Shown here one piece after another: positions 17,264 through 25,962 of a stretch of 43,559 nt of DNA. Under the pieces are notes generated by a model. It worked only from the letters and a program-made list of their open reading frames with translations, did not search any database and was not told the origin of the DNA. Position numbers and translations under genes: made by a program. Numbering within the stretch: the stretch's first letter is position 1; the number at the start of each line of letters is the position of its first letter. The DNA is from Alphaproteobacteria bacterium (GTDB taxonomy: Bacteria; Pseudomonadota; Alphaproteobacteria; Caedimonadales; UBA9215): the NCBI GenBank assembly GCA_024281375.1, contig JAJSAD010000053.1:1-43559 (forward strand), in the 5' to 3' direction.

Positions 17264-18589
17264 TCATTTGGGTAATGTATTGTAAAAATCTTCATACTGT
17301 TCCCCATAAGATATATAACTTTCGGGGAGTCGTAGAAGAAGCTTTAGAAGGTTATGTGTTTGCTCATCGGACAAATCGCCTGTGGTATAATCCTCATCCA
17401 AGAACTCTATAATAGTTCTGATATCGTCCCTAAAGGGCCCCCAGGATTTTTTGAGGGCATCTATTTTTCCTTCTAAAAAGGGTGTTTCTAGAGTAGCCTT
17501 GCTTATGGAAAAAGCTTTAGAGAGTTTTTTTTCAAAGCCCTTTTTTGTATCTAAAGTTTGTTTTAGAAAAGGTGTGACGGTGTCTTGATACATATTGAAA
17601 ATAATCAAGTGTCTGTTTTCATAAACCCTCATATTAAAGTATGTCTTATCTGATGCTGTTCCTCCTCCAAAAGGGGGGAACCCCCTGGAAAAAAATTCCT
17701 CAAAACTAAGGAAATGATCCGGATCAGGAGAATCTTTTCTTAGCACAGGAGAGAAGTGGGGTGTTAAATTAAGACGTTTTGTTGTCTTGTCTTTTGACTC
17801 GTAAAAAACATTCAAATAAATGCAATAGCCAATGTATTGACTGAGGTTGGGCATTTTACATTTTAGCTTTTTGGAAGATGATAACATAAATAACCCCTTT
17901 TTTCCTGGTGGGAGTGTTATGAGATCTCTGGGGGAATCTATGGAGTCCTCTAGAGAGCGTGGTGTGGACGTCGCAGAGGACAGTAAATCTGGAGAATTCG
18001 TTCGAATGAAAAGTCTCGGTGTTGCGTGGGCAGAAGATAGTGATTCTTTAGAAGGGCTTTCCTCTAACGAAGGTTGCGTTGCAGGGGAGGAGGAGAGTAA
18101 ATTTCTAGAGGCCTCTGTTTTCTGTAAGGCAGGTCGGGTTGTGACCGGCGTAGAGGAAGATTCTTTTTGGTGTGTTTGAATGTCTTCAAAGGATTGGTTG
18201 GGGGAATACTCTGGAGAGGGGCCAGAAGATGATGATGTTGCCCATTCGTCGTCGTCTTCTGAATAGAAATCTACAGCTGAAAAAGAAATTTTAGGGCCTC
18301 TTTTTAAGGAAGCAGTAAACCCTTTTGGAGACGGGCGCTTAGAAATGCTTGGAGTCATTTTTCCCAATGAGAGACTGAATCTTTTTCTATGTTTTGTTTT
18401 TTTAGGCATTATTTCCTGAGATTTATCAACAGTCTCTGAACTTAAAGGCTTAGGAAAAGAGAGAGGTGGAATGGATTTTTTTCGATCTATTTGATCAGAT
18501 TTAGGTTCTTCCTCAAATGTCACCGTTGCGAACAGAGGGGTGATCATGGAAAAAATAAAAATAGTATAGAGTGTATATAAAAACGTCAT
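17264..18589 (-). CDS. Secreted S/T/P-rich protein, candidate effector of unknown function
   Basis: This 441-residue protein begins MTFLYTLYTIFIFSMITPLF with a likely signal peptide ending near FATV. Residues about 25-240 are low-complexity and probably disordered, rich in S, T, P and E. They include loosely repeated elements such as SSSPATQPSLEESPS, SSAHATPRLF and SSATSTPRSLEDS, and runs of basic residues. The C-terminal 200 residues are folded in appearance, with SQYIGYCIYLNVFYESKDK, MRVYENRHLIIFNMYQ and helical segments to the end. I know no family for it. Proteins with long S/T/P-rich arms are often substrates of host kinases or glycosyltransferases when delivered to a host, but nothing here proves delivery. 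Confidence 0.7.
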   Translation of the reverse strand: MTFLYTLYTIFIFSMITPLFATVTFEEEPKSDQIDRKKSIPPLSFPKPLSSETVDKSQEIMPKKTKHRKRFSLSLGKMTPSISKRPSPKGFTASLKRGPKISFSAVDFYSEDDDEWATSSSSGPSPEYSPNQSFEDIQTHQKESSSTPVTTRPALQKTEASRNLLSSSPATQPSLEESPSKESLSSAHATPRLFIRTNSPDLLSSATSTPRSLEDSIDSPRDLITLPPGKKGLFMLSSSKKLKCKMPNLSQYIGYCIYLNVFYESKDKTTKRLNLTPHFSPVLRKDSPDPDHFLSFEEFFSRGFPPFGGGTASDKTYFNMRVYENRHLIIFNMYQDTVTPFLKQTLDTKKGFEKKLSKAFSISKATLETPFLEGKIDALKKSWGPFRDDIRTIIEFLDEDYTTGDLSDEQTHNLLKLLLRLPESYISYGEQYEDFYNTLPK

Positions 18590-18692
18590 AATGAATCCTC
18601 ATCTTGTTTTGTAAAAAACATCCTTTTTCATAGGATGTATGGTTGTCATGCGATTTATTATTGTTTTTATTTAGTTAATATTGCCTTCTATT

Positions 18693-18721
18693 ATGCTATT
18701 CCTATAAATTAAAAAGGTCAA
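18693..18721 (-). promoter_or_regulatory. Promoter of the S/T/P-rich secreted protein gene
   Basis: On the minus strand, TTGACC (18721-18716), 17 bases and TAGCAT (18698-18693), with a leader of roughly 97 bases to the ATG at 18589. Confidence 0.55.
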
Positions 18722-18741
18722 ATTTCTGTAAAATTTGTCAA

Positions 18742-18769
18742 AAAAAGCACCTCACAGGAGGTGCTTTTT
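18742..18769 (-). terminator. Terminator after thyX (works on both strands)
   Basis: AAAAAGCACCTC, loop ACAG, GAGGTGCTTTTT: a perfect 12-base stem, with T-runs on either strand. It lies 19 bases past the thyX stop codon. Confidence 0.9.
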
Positions 18770-18788
18770 ATAAAAGGCTTTTGTTATC

Positions 18789-19754
18789 TTAAGCGGCGTT
18801 TGCCAATAAAATATCGTCTTCTTTAAGATCTAATTGGTCCAAAAACTCGCGCCATTCACGAGCCCCCATGCCTTTTTCATCGGGAGAAATTTTCTCCCCT
18901 TTAATCAGTTTTTTAACAAGTTTTGTCGCGGGTTCACTGAGGTGCGTGGCATTCTTGCGGTACTTCATAAAAGCCTCATAGGATAGGGGGACCCATTTTT
19001 TCACGAGCTCTAACATGGTGTTCGCATAGGCTTGAATTTCATATTGTGCATGAGAGTCAGCTCGGAGGCTCAGGAAATGAAAGAGATTATGGAGATCAAC
19101 CTTCCAATACCACTCCGTGTAATAGTTCATGGTCAAATTCATGCGGGCAAGCTCACGGGCAAGTCCAGAGCGGTTCTCATCTAAAATATTTTCGTCAGCA
19201 TCCTCATTGAGCATTTCTTGATAGTGATCATAGCATCGCTCGGAATCTCCCCGCAGGATTTCAAGAACCCTTGCGGATTCTTGCGCATTTAAGGTTTCGC
19301 CCCGGCCTTGTTTGTTCAGGGTTGATTGCACAGCCAATTGGTCGGGTTCTGGAATGTAAAACTCTTTGCTCAGGATAGAGTATCTTGCAGAGTACTCATT
19401 CACATTGGCGGTTCTATGGCGTATCCATTGGCGTGCTATGAAAATAGGCAACTTTACATGAAACTTAATCTCACACATCTCGAAAGGGGTTGTGTGGCGA
19501 TGGCGCATCAAATAATTAATCAAGCCTTTATCTTGGTTCAGCATCTTGGTGCCTTTTCCATAGGATACACGGGCAGATTGCGTCACAGCCGCGTCATTTC
19601 CCATGTAATCAATAACCCGAACAAAGCCTTTATCAAGGACTTTAAAAGGTTCATACAACACGGTATCTAAATCATCTGACATGGCGCGTCGTGTTTGAAA
19701 AAGCTCGGCTTGGGTTTCATCAATTGCTTGGTTTTTCTCGGCTGTTAAGGTCAC
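18789..19754 (-). CDS. thyX: Flavin-dependent thymidylate synthase
   Basis: This 321-residue enzyme makes dTMP from dUMP using methylenetetrahydrofolate, FAD and NADPH. The ThyX signature RHR-x7-S is at 112-122 ([11 protein letters not shown]), continuing ARYS. Also visible are the upstream [20 protein letters not shown] and the downstream [20 protein letters not shown]. Length is at the upper end of the family (alphaproteobacterial forms are about 300). Start is GTG at 19754, with GAGGAG 7 bases upstream; a TATAAT box (19804-19799) is a possible promoter element. With tmk (4515-5183) it covers dUMP to dTDP. No thyA is in the window. Confidence 0.95.
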   Translation of the reverse strand: MTLTAEKNQAIDETQAELFQTRRAMSDDLDTVLYEPFKVLDKGFVRVIDYMGNDAAVTQSARVSYGKGTKMLNQDKGLINYLMRHRHTTPFEMCEIKFHVKLPIFIARQWIRHRTANVNEYSARYSILSKEFYIPEPDQLAVQSTLNKQGRGETLNAQESARVLEILRGDSERCYDHYQEMLNEDADENILDENRSGLARELARMNLTMNYYTEWYWKVDLHNLFHFLSLRADSHAQYEIQAYANTMLELVKKWVPLSYEAFMKYRKNATHLSEPATKLVKKLIKGEKISPDEKGMGAREWREFLDQLDLKEDDILLANAA

Positions 19755-20155
19755 GGGATACTCCTCATTATATTGTGTTCAAAAAGAACCATAAAAGTAT
19801 TATACCTAGATTTTAACCTTAAACATCCTCTTTTTTCGATATGTCGTTCTAAATTTTATCCTTTTTTTAAAAAGGGTGGAGCGCGCTCCGGTTGTTGACT
19901 GACCAGCCTGCTGCTCTATTGTAAAAAAGGTCTGCTGCAGACTATACCCATCCTCTTTCAACGTGAATAGGTATATGGGGTTCCCCCTTTTTAAATAGGA
20001 CTGGTCTTCAACCCACAAAGACAACCCGCAAAAAAAGACCCACGGGAAGACGTGGATCTTTTGGTACATTCTGGTCATCTTTGTATAAATACTTATGTCA
20101 TAAAAAAAACAAAAAGTCAAGTTTTGAGGAATAAAAAGACAAGAAAATTTGTTTT
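19755..20155. other. 400-base gap between thyX and the copper chaperone gene
   Basis: The gap holds the terminator at 20031-20062, a perfect palindrome GGAGCGCGCTCC (19878-19889), and a minus-strand open frame of 104 codons (20120-19806). Part of that frame (KEDGYSLQQTFFTIEQQAGQ) has protein-like composition, but its start lies upstream of the terminator with no ribosome-binding site. I consider it doubtful, possibly a decayed gene. Confidence 0.35.
20031..20062 (-). terminator. Terminator after the PCu(A)C gene
   Basis: Read on the minus strand: AAAAGATCCACG, loop TCTTCC, CGTGGGTCTTTTTT. One mismatch in the stem and a strong T-run. Confidence 0.75.
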
Positions 20156-20680
20156 TTATTTCTTTTTCTTATCACCTTTACAGCCACACCCACACCCTTT
20201 GACTGAGTAAGTGGTCTCGATTTTGTTGCCATTATCCATTTCAAAGGTCACAGGAATTTCTTGGCCTGCAATGAGGTCATGCTTGAGGTCAATGAGCATG
20301 ACATGGTAGCCTCCTGATTTCAATTCCACAACGCCACCTGCGGGCACGTCAATAGCCTCAACGGGGCGCATTTTGTGCACACCGTTTTCCTCAGTGGAGG
20401 TATGGAGCTCAATAATATTAGCAACGGGGCTGGTGGCCGCAACAATTTGTTGGGTTTTTAAGTCTGTGTTAATGACTTTCACAAAGGCCGCAGAGTTTTG
20501 ACCTTTTTTGGCTTTTCTCGCAAAGGGATTCATAAGTTGGATATTCTCATTGCGGAAACTCACAACACGGTCTTTGTACTGTGTGGTCTCTTCAGCTTTA
20601 GGAGCGTCATGGGCATGGGTGCCACAAGAAGATATTAGGGTGAAGGCGCTGATAGCAAGGATTGTTTTGAAATAGTTCAT
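20156..20680 (-). CDS. PCu(A)C-type periplasmic copper chaperone lipoprotein with a Cys-rich tail
   Basis: This 174-residue protein should bind Cu(I) and deliver it to cytochrome oxidase. The family signature H-x10-M-x21-H-x-M is exact: His93, Met104, His126, Met128. A signal peptide ends in a lipobox-like LISSC (Cys19), so it is probably anchored to a membrane. Next come His- and Glu-containing residues (THAHDAPKAEE). The C-terminus is unusual: GCGCGCKGDKKKK, three cysteines alternating with glycines, then lysines. That may be an additional metal site, as are the Met/His-rich tails of some relatives. It is alone in its transcript, with a terminator downstream. No SCO or cytochrome oxidase gene is nearby. 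Confidence 0.9.
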   Translation of the reverse strand: MNYFKTILAISAFTLISSCGTHAHDAPKAEETTQYKDRVVSFRNENIQLMNPFARKAKKGQNSAAFVKVINTDLKTQQIVAATSPVANIIELHTSTEENGVHKMRPVEAIDVPAGGVVELKSGGYHVMLIDLKHDLIAGQEIPVTFEMDNGNKIETTYSVKGCGCGCKGDKKKK

Positions 20681-20726
20681 GTTTTGACTCTCTTTTTTTG
20701 TGTTTTTGATTTAGGAAGGTTAAAAA

Positions 20727-21317
20727 TTAGCCCCACTTTGTAACATAATTCTTTTGGTTGTCGGGGCGTTCTGTTGACAGAAAAGGCGTCATGTCTTCAA
20801 CACGCTAGATGAGGGTGAAGAGATTTTTATCTTCTTTTCGAACAAACCCATTATTGACCATAACATCCATGGCATCACAAAAGATAGGGGACCAATAACG
20901 GTCGATGTCTAAAATAAAGATGAATTTTTTGTGGAGGCCAATTTGTTTCCAGGTGAGAATTTCGCAAAGCTCGTCTAAGGTACCAAAGCCCCCGGGTAAA
21001 ATAACAAAAGCATCGGAACGCTCAAACATCATTTCTTTGCGCTCGTGCATACTTTCGACATAGTGGAGCTCCGTTATGTCCGAAAAGCCGCCTTCATGGC
21101 TGTCTAAAAAGCGCGGAATCACACCACAGACTTTACCGTTATTCTCCATGCAAGCTTTAGCCATTATGCCCATAAGGCCAACACGAGCCCCTCCATAAAT
21201 GATTTCGACGTTGTTTTTTCCCATCATTTCTCCAAAATCATGGGCGGCCTCTTTAAAGATTTGGGGACAATCATCTGAGGCGCCGCAATAAACACCTATG
21301 GATTGAATCTTTGTCAT
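20727..21317 (-). pseudogene. LOG-family cytokinin riboside phosphate phosphoribohydrolase-like gene, probable nonsense near the 3' end
   Basis: The frame encodes a Rossmann-fold LOG protein (TIGR00730 type), which releases free bases from nucleoside 5'-monophosphates. It shows IGVYCGASDDC, the nucleotide-binding IYGGARVGLMG, MHERKEMM and the signature PGGFGTLDE, which carries the catalytic glutamate. The first stop, TAG at 20807-20805, comes after only 170 residues, whereas relatives are usually about 190. Reading past it, the same frame gives RVEDMTPFLSTERPDNQKN and ends at TAA 20729-20727, which looks like a normal LOG C-terminus. One substitution (for example GAG or CAG to TAG) would explain it. 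The catalytic part is complete, so the shortened protein may still work. Confidence 0.78.
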
Positions 21318-21343
21318 GTTTTACGTTCCTATTTTTCTTATTA

Positions 21344-24300
21344 TTAAGCCAGTTTTTTGGGGAGAGCTAAACTGGGTTTTGTTTTGAGGGTTGGGATTTT
21401 TTCATCATGGGCCTTGATGAGTTTATCCAGTTCTTTCAGGCCACAATCCAGTTGAGGATCCTTTCCTTTGGTATAGTCTTGAGGTTTAAATTCAATTTCG
21501 ATATCGGGGTCAACACCATAATTTTCAATGTTCCACCCAATGTCTTTGAACCAAAAAGAGAACTCAGGCTGTGTTGTCATCCCGCCATCAACCAACCCAT
21601 GGCGAGGCCAAATACCGATCACCCCGCCCCAAGTCCGTTTCCCAATGAGGGGGCCGAGGTTCATGAGTTTAAAGTTGTGAGAGAACATATCGCCATCAGA
21701 GCCCGCATATTCGTTGGTGATCGCCACCATAGGTCCCATGGGGGCTTGGTCGGGGTAGGGAGCCATCCCATGCCAACGGGTGATATCATAGCCCAAGCGA
21801 CGGCGGGCTAGTTTCTCAAGGAGCAGTTGAGAGACATTTCCCCCGCCATTAAAGCGCACATCAACGATGAGTCCTTCTTTGTCGACTTCTTGTAGAAAAG
21901 AGCGGTGGAATTCCGCATAGCCCCAGGAGCTCATGTCGGGAATATGGATATAACCCACTTTCCCTTTAGTCTTTTTTGTGACATAAGCCCGGTTGGTCTC
22001 TACCCAATCACGATATCTTGTGGGGTATTGATTTTTAAGGGTTTTAATTAACACAGTTCTTGTTTTTTGAGGTGTTTTTTGAGGAGCCACTTTGAGCTCA
22101 ACCACTTCATTAGCTTTATGAAAAAGAACTTCATAAGGGGTGAGGGTAGGAGTGAGGGGCTCTTTGTTAATGGCAAAAAGCAAGTCGCCATTGCTCAGAT
22201 TAATACCCGGGTGAACAAGGGGTGACGAGGCTTCTAGGTTCCAAGAGTCCCCAGAAGAAATATTAGAAATAACATAAGCTTTGAGTTTTTTGTCCCAGGT
22301 GAAATCAGCCCCTAAAGACCCCACAGTCCAGTGGGGTGTTACCTTCAGGTCTCCTCCCATAGCATAAGCATGAGAGGTGCCGAGCTCTCCTTGCATTTCC
22401 CAAACAATGTCGGTGAACTCATCCCGGGTAGAAGCTCGCTCAACAAGGGGTTCATAGCGATCAAAGACTATTTGCCAATTAATATCGGCCATGTCTTCTA
22501 CCCAGTAATGATCGCGCTGCAAGCGCCAGGCTTCTTTGTACATTTGAGACCATTCCGCACAAGGGGTGACCATCATTTTAAGGCGAGACAGATCAATCCA
22601 TCCTGTCTTCTTGGGGGTGTCGCCTTCTTCCTCGGGTTTCGTTCCTGCCTTAAAGACACGGAGTTTCTTTCCTTTGCGTGTGATGACATGGGATTTTGAG
22701 AGGTTTGTATCGATATCGTCAATATTATTCGCTATGTGCTCTGTTTTAAGAGTCTCAAAGTCAAAACACTCGAGGCTCGTATGGCTTTCATCAGTATGCT
22801 CTTCCGCTTCAAAGGCTCCTTGGGCAGGGCAGGAAATATAATAAATTTTCCCTTTCACAGCGCAAAGATGTGAGTATTCTCCCGCTTCGATAGGGAATTC
22901 AAAGAGGCGATTCTCAATGCCCGCCAGGTCGATTTTAACAGTAATATCCTTAGGGGCTTCTTCGTCTTCACCCTCCTTTTTCTTTTTTGATTTTTTATCG
23001 TCTTTTTTCTCTTCGTCAACAAGCGCCTCTGGCGCTTTTAAGAAAGGAGAGACTGTGTCTTTTGACAGCGGAATTGCATAAAGCTTGGTTGCATATAGAA
23101 AAGAAAGCTCAAAATGGAGGGCATCATGAACGGGGTCGAAATGACGGTGGGAGAAAAAGTAGATAAATTTTCCTTCCGGATCAAATACGGGGGACTCATC
23201 AATGAGAACCGGTGTTGAAATTTGAGTGACTTTTTTGGTCTGAAGCTTGAAAAGCTTGATGGCCATTTTCGATCGGTCCGTGGAAACAGAGTACGTAAAC
23301 CATTTGCCATCGGGGGACCACTCTCCTCCCGTTGGTCTGGTGAAAGCACTGTTATCGATCTTGGTGACCGTCCATTTCTTAAGGTCCACGAAAAGCACAT
23401 CACTTCGGTGGTTAAAGACAATGGCGGAATCTCCTTTGGGATTCGTCAAGACCGATAGCACACGGCCAATGTCGAGTTTCTTTTTGGGCTTTGAAACACA
23501 GAGAGAGGTTGTGGCATCATAAATCTCGAGGCTCTCGTCACCGGCATCATCACTGACCACAAGAACCCGCTTGCCATCATGCATCCAAATAGGAAGGCGA
23601 TATCGCATGCCGTCTTTCTCGCCAAATTGTAAGACGGGACCTTCCCAATTTCCAAGGGTGCAGGCCTTACCACGAGTGACAACACACAAATGCGAGCCTT
23701 TGGGGTGCAGGTCATAGCCTTGTAAATAGCGCTGAGGATTAAAGAATTTCCGAGCGCGTCCGGGGCGATCGCTATAGTACTCGATGGCTAATTTTCTGGA
23801 TGTACCGCTTTTGAGGTCTAGGGCAAAAAGGTCAGCTCCCGCGTGATACACAACGGACTTACCATCGCTGGATTGGTTGCGCACATAATAGTCTGTGTGG
23901 TGAGTCAAGCGCTTTAGGTTTTTACCATTAGAGTGACAAGAATAGAGGTTCCCTACACCTTCATGGTCCGAGCTAAACACAATAGTATCTTTTGAAACCC
24001 AAAGAGGTCTGGCAAGATCACCTTTAAGGTCGATAAGTTTTTCAAAGGTACCCGAGCCTTTAGGGTCCACCCAGATATCACCGGCCGTGCCACCTCGATA
24101 GCGCTTCCAATATCCATATTCACGATACCCATGGCGTTGCATGACGCTGCCACTTTTTAAGCCTTTTCCTTGAAAGCTGAGGAAGTTAGCTGGACCAATA
24201 TCAAGCTTTTCGGGAACGCCTCCTTGGGGAGAAATTTTCCACACCACGTTCCATTTCATAAAGGGTTGTCCATAGGAAGAGGAAAAATAGATAGCATCAC

Positions 24301-24589
24301 CATTCCAGGCAAGAACGGTTACATCGTCCCCCATATAGGTCAGGCGTTTCATTTCTCCGCCTGTTGCTGTCATAGTATAGAGCTCGCTGTGCCCTTCATT
24401 GCTGGACGAGAACGCAAGGGTTTTGCCATCGGGAGAAAACACGGGGGTCTTGATGGTCCCTTTATTATAGGTTAGGCGCCGTGCGGGCACAGAGGTATCA
24501 AGAGGCGTGAGCCAGAGGTCTCCTTCGCTGACAAAAATGATCGTGTCATTAAAGACGGTGGGGTAGCGGTAATAACCTTGTTGGGGCAT
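21344..24589 (-). CDS. Tricorn-type protease homologue (S41 family)
   Basis: This 1081-residue cytoplasmic serine protease has no signal peptide. Its N-terminal half carries beta-propeller-type repeats (DGKTLAFSSSNEGHSELYTM, GDLARPLWVSKDTIVFSSD and others), as in the six- and seven-bladed propellers of Thermoplasma Tricorn. An acidic and lysine-rich insert (about 537-550) sits before the C1 region. Then come GTSHAYAMGG with the catalytic His740, a PDZ-like region (GINLSNGDLLFAINKEPL) and the nucleophile Ser964 in NEYAGSDGD, matching Tricorn His746 and Ser965. Tricorn trims peptides made by larger proteases. It stands alone, opposite to the glutaredoxin gene. Its start is ATG at 24589, as the N-terminus YYRYPTVFNDTIIFVSEGD is the family's usual beginning. 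Confidence 0.92.
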   Translation of the reverse strand: MPQQGYYRYPTVFNDTIIFVSEGDLWLTPLDTSVPARRLTYNKGTIKTPVFSPDGKTLAFSSSNEGHSELYTMTATGGEMKRLTYMGDDVTVLAWNGDAIYFSSSYGQPFMKWNVVWKISPQGGVPEKLDIGPANFLSFQGKGLKSGSVMQRHGYREYGYWKRYRGGTAGDIWVDPKGSGTFEKLIDLKGDLARPLWVSKDTIVFSSDHEGVGNLYSCHSNGKNLKRLTHHTDYYVRNQSSDGKSVVYHAGADLFALDLKSGTSRKLAIEYYSDRPGRARKFFNPQRYLQGYDLHPKGSHLCVVTRGKACTLGNWEGPVLQFGEKDGMRYRLPIWMHDGKRVLVVSDDAGDESLEIYDATTSLCVSKPKKKLDIGRVLSVLTNPKGDSAIVFNHRSDVLFVDLKKWTVTKIDNSAFTRPTGGEWSPDGKWFTYSVSTDRSKMAIKLFKLQTKKVTQISTPVLIDESPVFDPEGKFIYFFSHRHFDPVHDALHFELSFLYATKLYAIPLSKDTVSPFLKAPEALVDEEKKDDKKSKKKKEGEDEEAPKDITVKIDLAGIENRLFEFPIEAGEYSHLCAVKGKIYYISCPAQGAFEAEEHTDESHTSLECFDFETLKTEHIANNIDDIDTNLSKSHVITRKGKKLRVFKAGTKPEEEGDTPKKTGWIDLSRLKMMVTPCAEWSQMYKEAWRLQRDHYWVEDMADINWQIVFDRYEPLVERASTRDEFTDIVWEMQGELGTSHAYAMGGDLKVTPHWTVGSLGADFTWDKKLKAYVISNISSGDSWNLEASSPLVHPGINLSNGDLLFAINKEPLTPTLTPYEVLFHKANEVVELKVAPQKTPQKTRTVLIKTLKNQYPTRYRDWVETNRAYVTKKTKGKVGYIHIPDMSSWGYAEFHRSFLQEVDKEGLIVDVRFNGGGNVSQLLLEKLARRRLGYDITRWHGMAPYPDQAPMGPMVAITNEYAGSDGDMFSHNFKLMNLGPLIGKRTWGGVIGIWPRHGLVDGGMTTQPEFSFWFKDIGWNIENYGVDPDIEIEFKPQDYTKGKDPQLDCGLKELDKLIKAHDEKIPTLKTKPSLALPKKLA

Positions 24590-24698
24590 CTAGGGGGCCT
24601 TTTCGTTTAAGAGGTGACTTTATTACTATGAGTATAGCGGTTGAATTGCCTTTTGAAAACGCCCTTGTTTAAAGGATTGTATCCTTTTATGATGGGGC

Positions 24699-25118
24699 AT
24701 GTTTCAAGAGCTAAAGAAGGATAAGATTGTGGGTAAGAATATTGCGATTGTTGTGTTGTTGGGTTTTATTGGTTTTTTTGGCTACTATGCTTTTCAACAC
24801 AAGTCTCCTGTTGAGGGGAAGCCACCTGAAAAGTCTTTGAGTGTTGTGAAACAAAAAGTGCCTGTGGTGATTTATTCCAGTGATACGTGCCGTTATTGTA
24901 TTATGGCAAAAGCTTTCCTGGACAAAAAAGGGGTGCAGTATGATGTACGCGATATTAGCATTGGGAAGAATGCCGATGAAATGAAAGCACGTACCAATGG
25001 TAGCAGAGCTATTCCTCAAATTTTTATCAACCACAAACATATTGGCGGATGGGGGGAACTGACAGCCCTCGAACAGCAAGGCAAGTTGAATAAAATGCTG
25101 TTGGGTATTGTTGAATAG
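24699..25118 (+). CDS. Membrane-anchored glutaredoxin
   Basis: This 139-residue protein has a membrane segment (about 13-32) followed by a glutaredoxin domain. Its active site is CRYC (Cys64, Cys67), and the cis-proline motif is in SRAIPQIFINHKHIGGWGE, which includes the glutathione-binding IGG. The dithiol site differs from the usual CPYC. The hydrophobic N-terminus and preceding basic residues predict that the domain faces the periplasm or stays membrane-tethered; which side is uncertain. An AAAGGAT-TGT-ATCCTTT inverted repeat (24671-24687) lies just upstream and could regulate it. A GGGG stretch before the ATG serves as a weak ribosome-binding site. It is divergent from the tricorn gene. 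Confidence 0.88.
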   Translation: MFQELKKDKIVGKNIAIVVLLGFIGFFGYYAFQHKSPVEGKPPEKSLSVVKQKVPVVIYSSDTCRYCIMAKAFLDKKGVQYDVRDISIGKNADEMKARTNGSRAIPQIFINHKHIGGWGELTALEQQGKLNKMLLGIVE

Positions 25119-25128
25119 GGAAAATTTC

Positions 25129-25158
25129 TTGTTTTTTGTGCTATTTAAATGATAGAAT
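25129..25158 (+). promoter_or_regulatory. Possible promoter of the toxin-antitoxin pair
   Basis: TTGTTT (25129-25134), 18 bases, TAGAAT (25153-25158), 24 bases before the antitoxin ATG. Confidence 0.4.
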
Positions 25159-25181
25159 AAACCTATAAAGAGGTATATTGG

Positions 25182-25367
25182 ATGCAGAATCATATAGGTC
25201 AAGATTATACAGAACTTTTTCATAAGGCTGTTGAGCGTGCTATTGAGGAAAATCATGCGTTAGGCTTACCTGTGTATCAGGTTAAAGAAGGTTACATTGT
25301 TGCTATTTATCCAGGTGGTCGAGAAGCTATTCTACAAAAAGCAAAGCCATTCTATAGAGAAAATTAA
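25182..25367 (+). CDS. Small protein upstream of the zeta-like toxin, putative antitoxin
   Basis: A 61-residue protein beginning MQNHIGQDYTELFHKAVERA with a helical first half, followed by a short beta part (PVYQVKEGYIVAIYPGGREAIL). Small proteins with a VxYPxG-like strand often precede zeta-type or AAA kinase genes and are annotated as their antitoxins. A ribosome-binding site (AAGAGG) is 8 bases upstream. Its TAA stop (25365-25367) directly touches the ATG of the toxin gene, so the two must be translationally linked. That arrangement, not sequence similarity to a characterised antitoxin, is the main evidence of its role. Confidence 0.7.
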   Translation: MQNHIGQDYTELFHKAVERAIEENHALGLPVYQVKEGYIVAIYPGGREAILQKAKPFYREN

Positions 25368-25958
25368 ATGTCGACCTTAGAAAAAAGGTTCACAATCCTT
25401 GCAGGTCCAAATGGGTCTGGTAAAACAACATTTGTTCAAAATATTTTTCCTGATTTGTTAGAACAAAATCATTTTATTAATGCAGATATTTTTGCACAAA
25501 AGATAAATCCGGATGACGTTTCTAAAGCTGCCATACCAGCGGGGAAGAAGCTTATTAAAGAACTAGACCGCTTTCTTGATTCAGATGATTCTTTTATCCT
25601 TGAAACAACTCTTTCTGGTCAATCCCTTTTGACGAAGATAGAGATAGCTAAAAAAAGAGATTTTTTTATAAAGTTAATTTTTCTATGGTTACTTTATGTA
25701 GAGCTATGTGATTTTCGGGTGAAGGGACGTGTGGCGTCTGGAGGTCACAATATTCCTTTTGAAGATATTCGACGTCGTTATCACAGGGGGTTGCATAATT
25801 TTCCTGAGTATTTAAAGTTTGTTGATGAGTGTCAGATTTACTTGGCAGAAGGTTTTCCAAAATTAATTTTTCATAAAAAAAATGATATGTCTTTAGAAAT
25901 TTTAGATCAAAAACTTTACGATCAATTCTCTTTGTCTATTAAAAATGCAGATATTTAA
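25368..25958 (+). CDS. Zeta-toxin-like P-loop kinase
   Basis: This 196-residue protein has a Walker A motif GPNGSGKTT at 13-21, followed by FINADIFAQKINPDD (the zeta-type Asp motif), FILETTLSG (the Walker B-like ET motif) and a basic DIRRRYHRGLHNF helix. The order matches the zeta toxin/UDP-GlcNAc kinase family; toxins of that type phosphorylate peptidoglycan precursors, others phosphorylate different small molecules. The substrate of this one is not known. It has no ribosome-binding site of its own and starts directly after the stop of the small gene upstream, so it depends on coupling. Its end is 4 bases before the preferred start of nth. Confidence 0.82.
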   Translation: MSTLEKRFTILAGPNGSGKTTFVQNIFPDLLEQNHFINADIFAQKINPDDVSKAAIPAGKKLIKELDRFLDSDDSFILETTLSGQSLLTKIEIAKKRDFFIKLIFLWLLYVELCDFRVKGRVASGGHNIPFEDIRRRYHRGLHNFPEYLKFVDECQIYLAEGFPKLIFHKKNDMSLEILDQKLYDQFSLSIKNADI

Positions 25959-25962
25959 CACC

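Noticed and set aside
19806-20120. Minus-strand frame of 104 codons between thyX and the copper chaperone
   Set aside because: It runs through the terminator hairpin, has no ribosome-binding site and no known domain. A stretch in its middle looks protein-like, so a decayed gene is not excluded.
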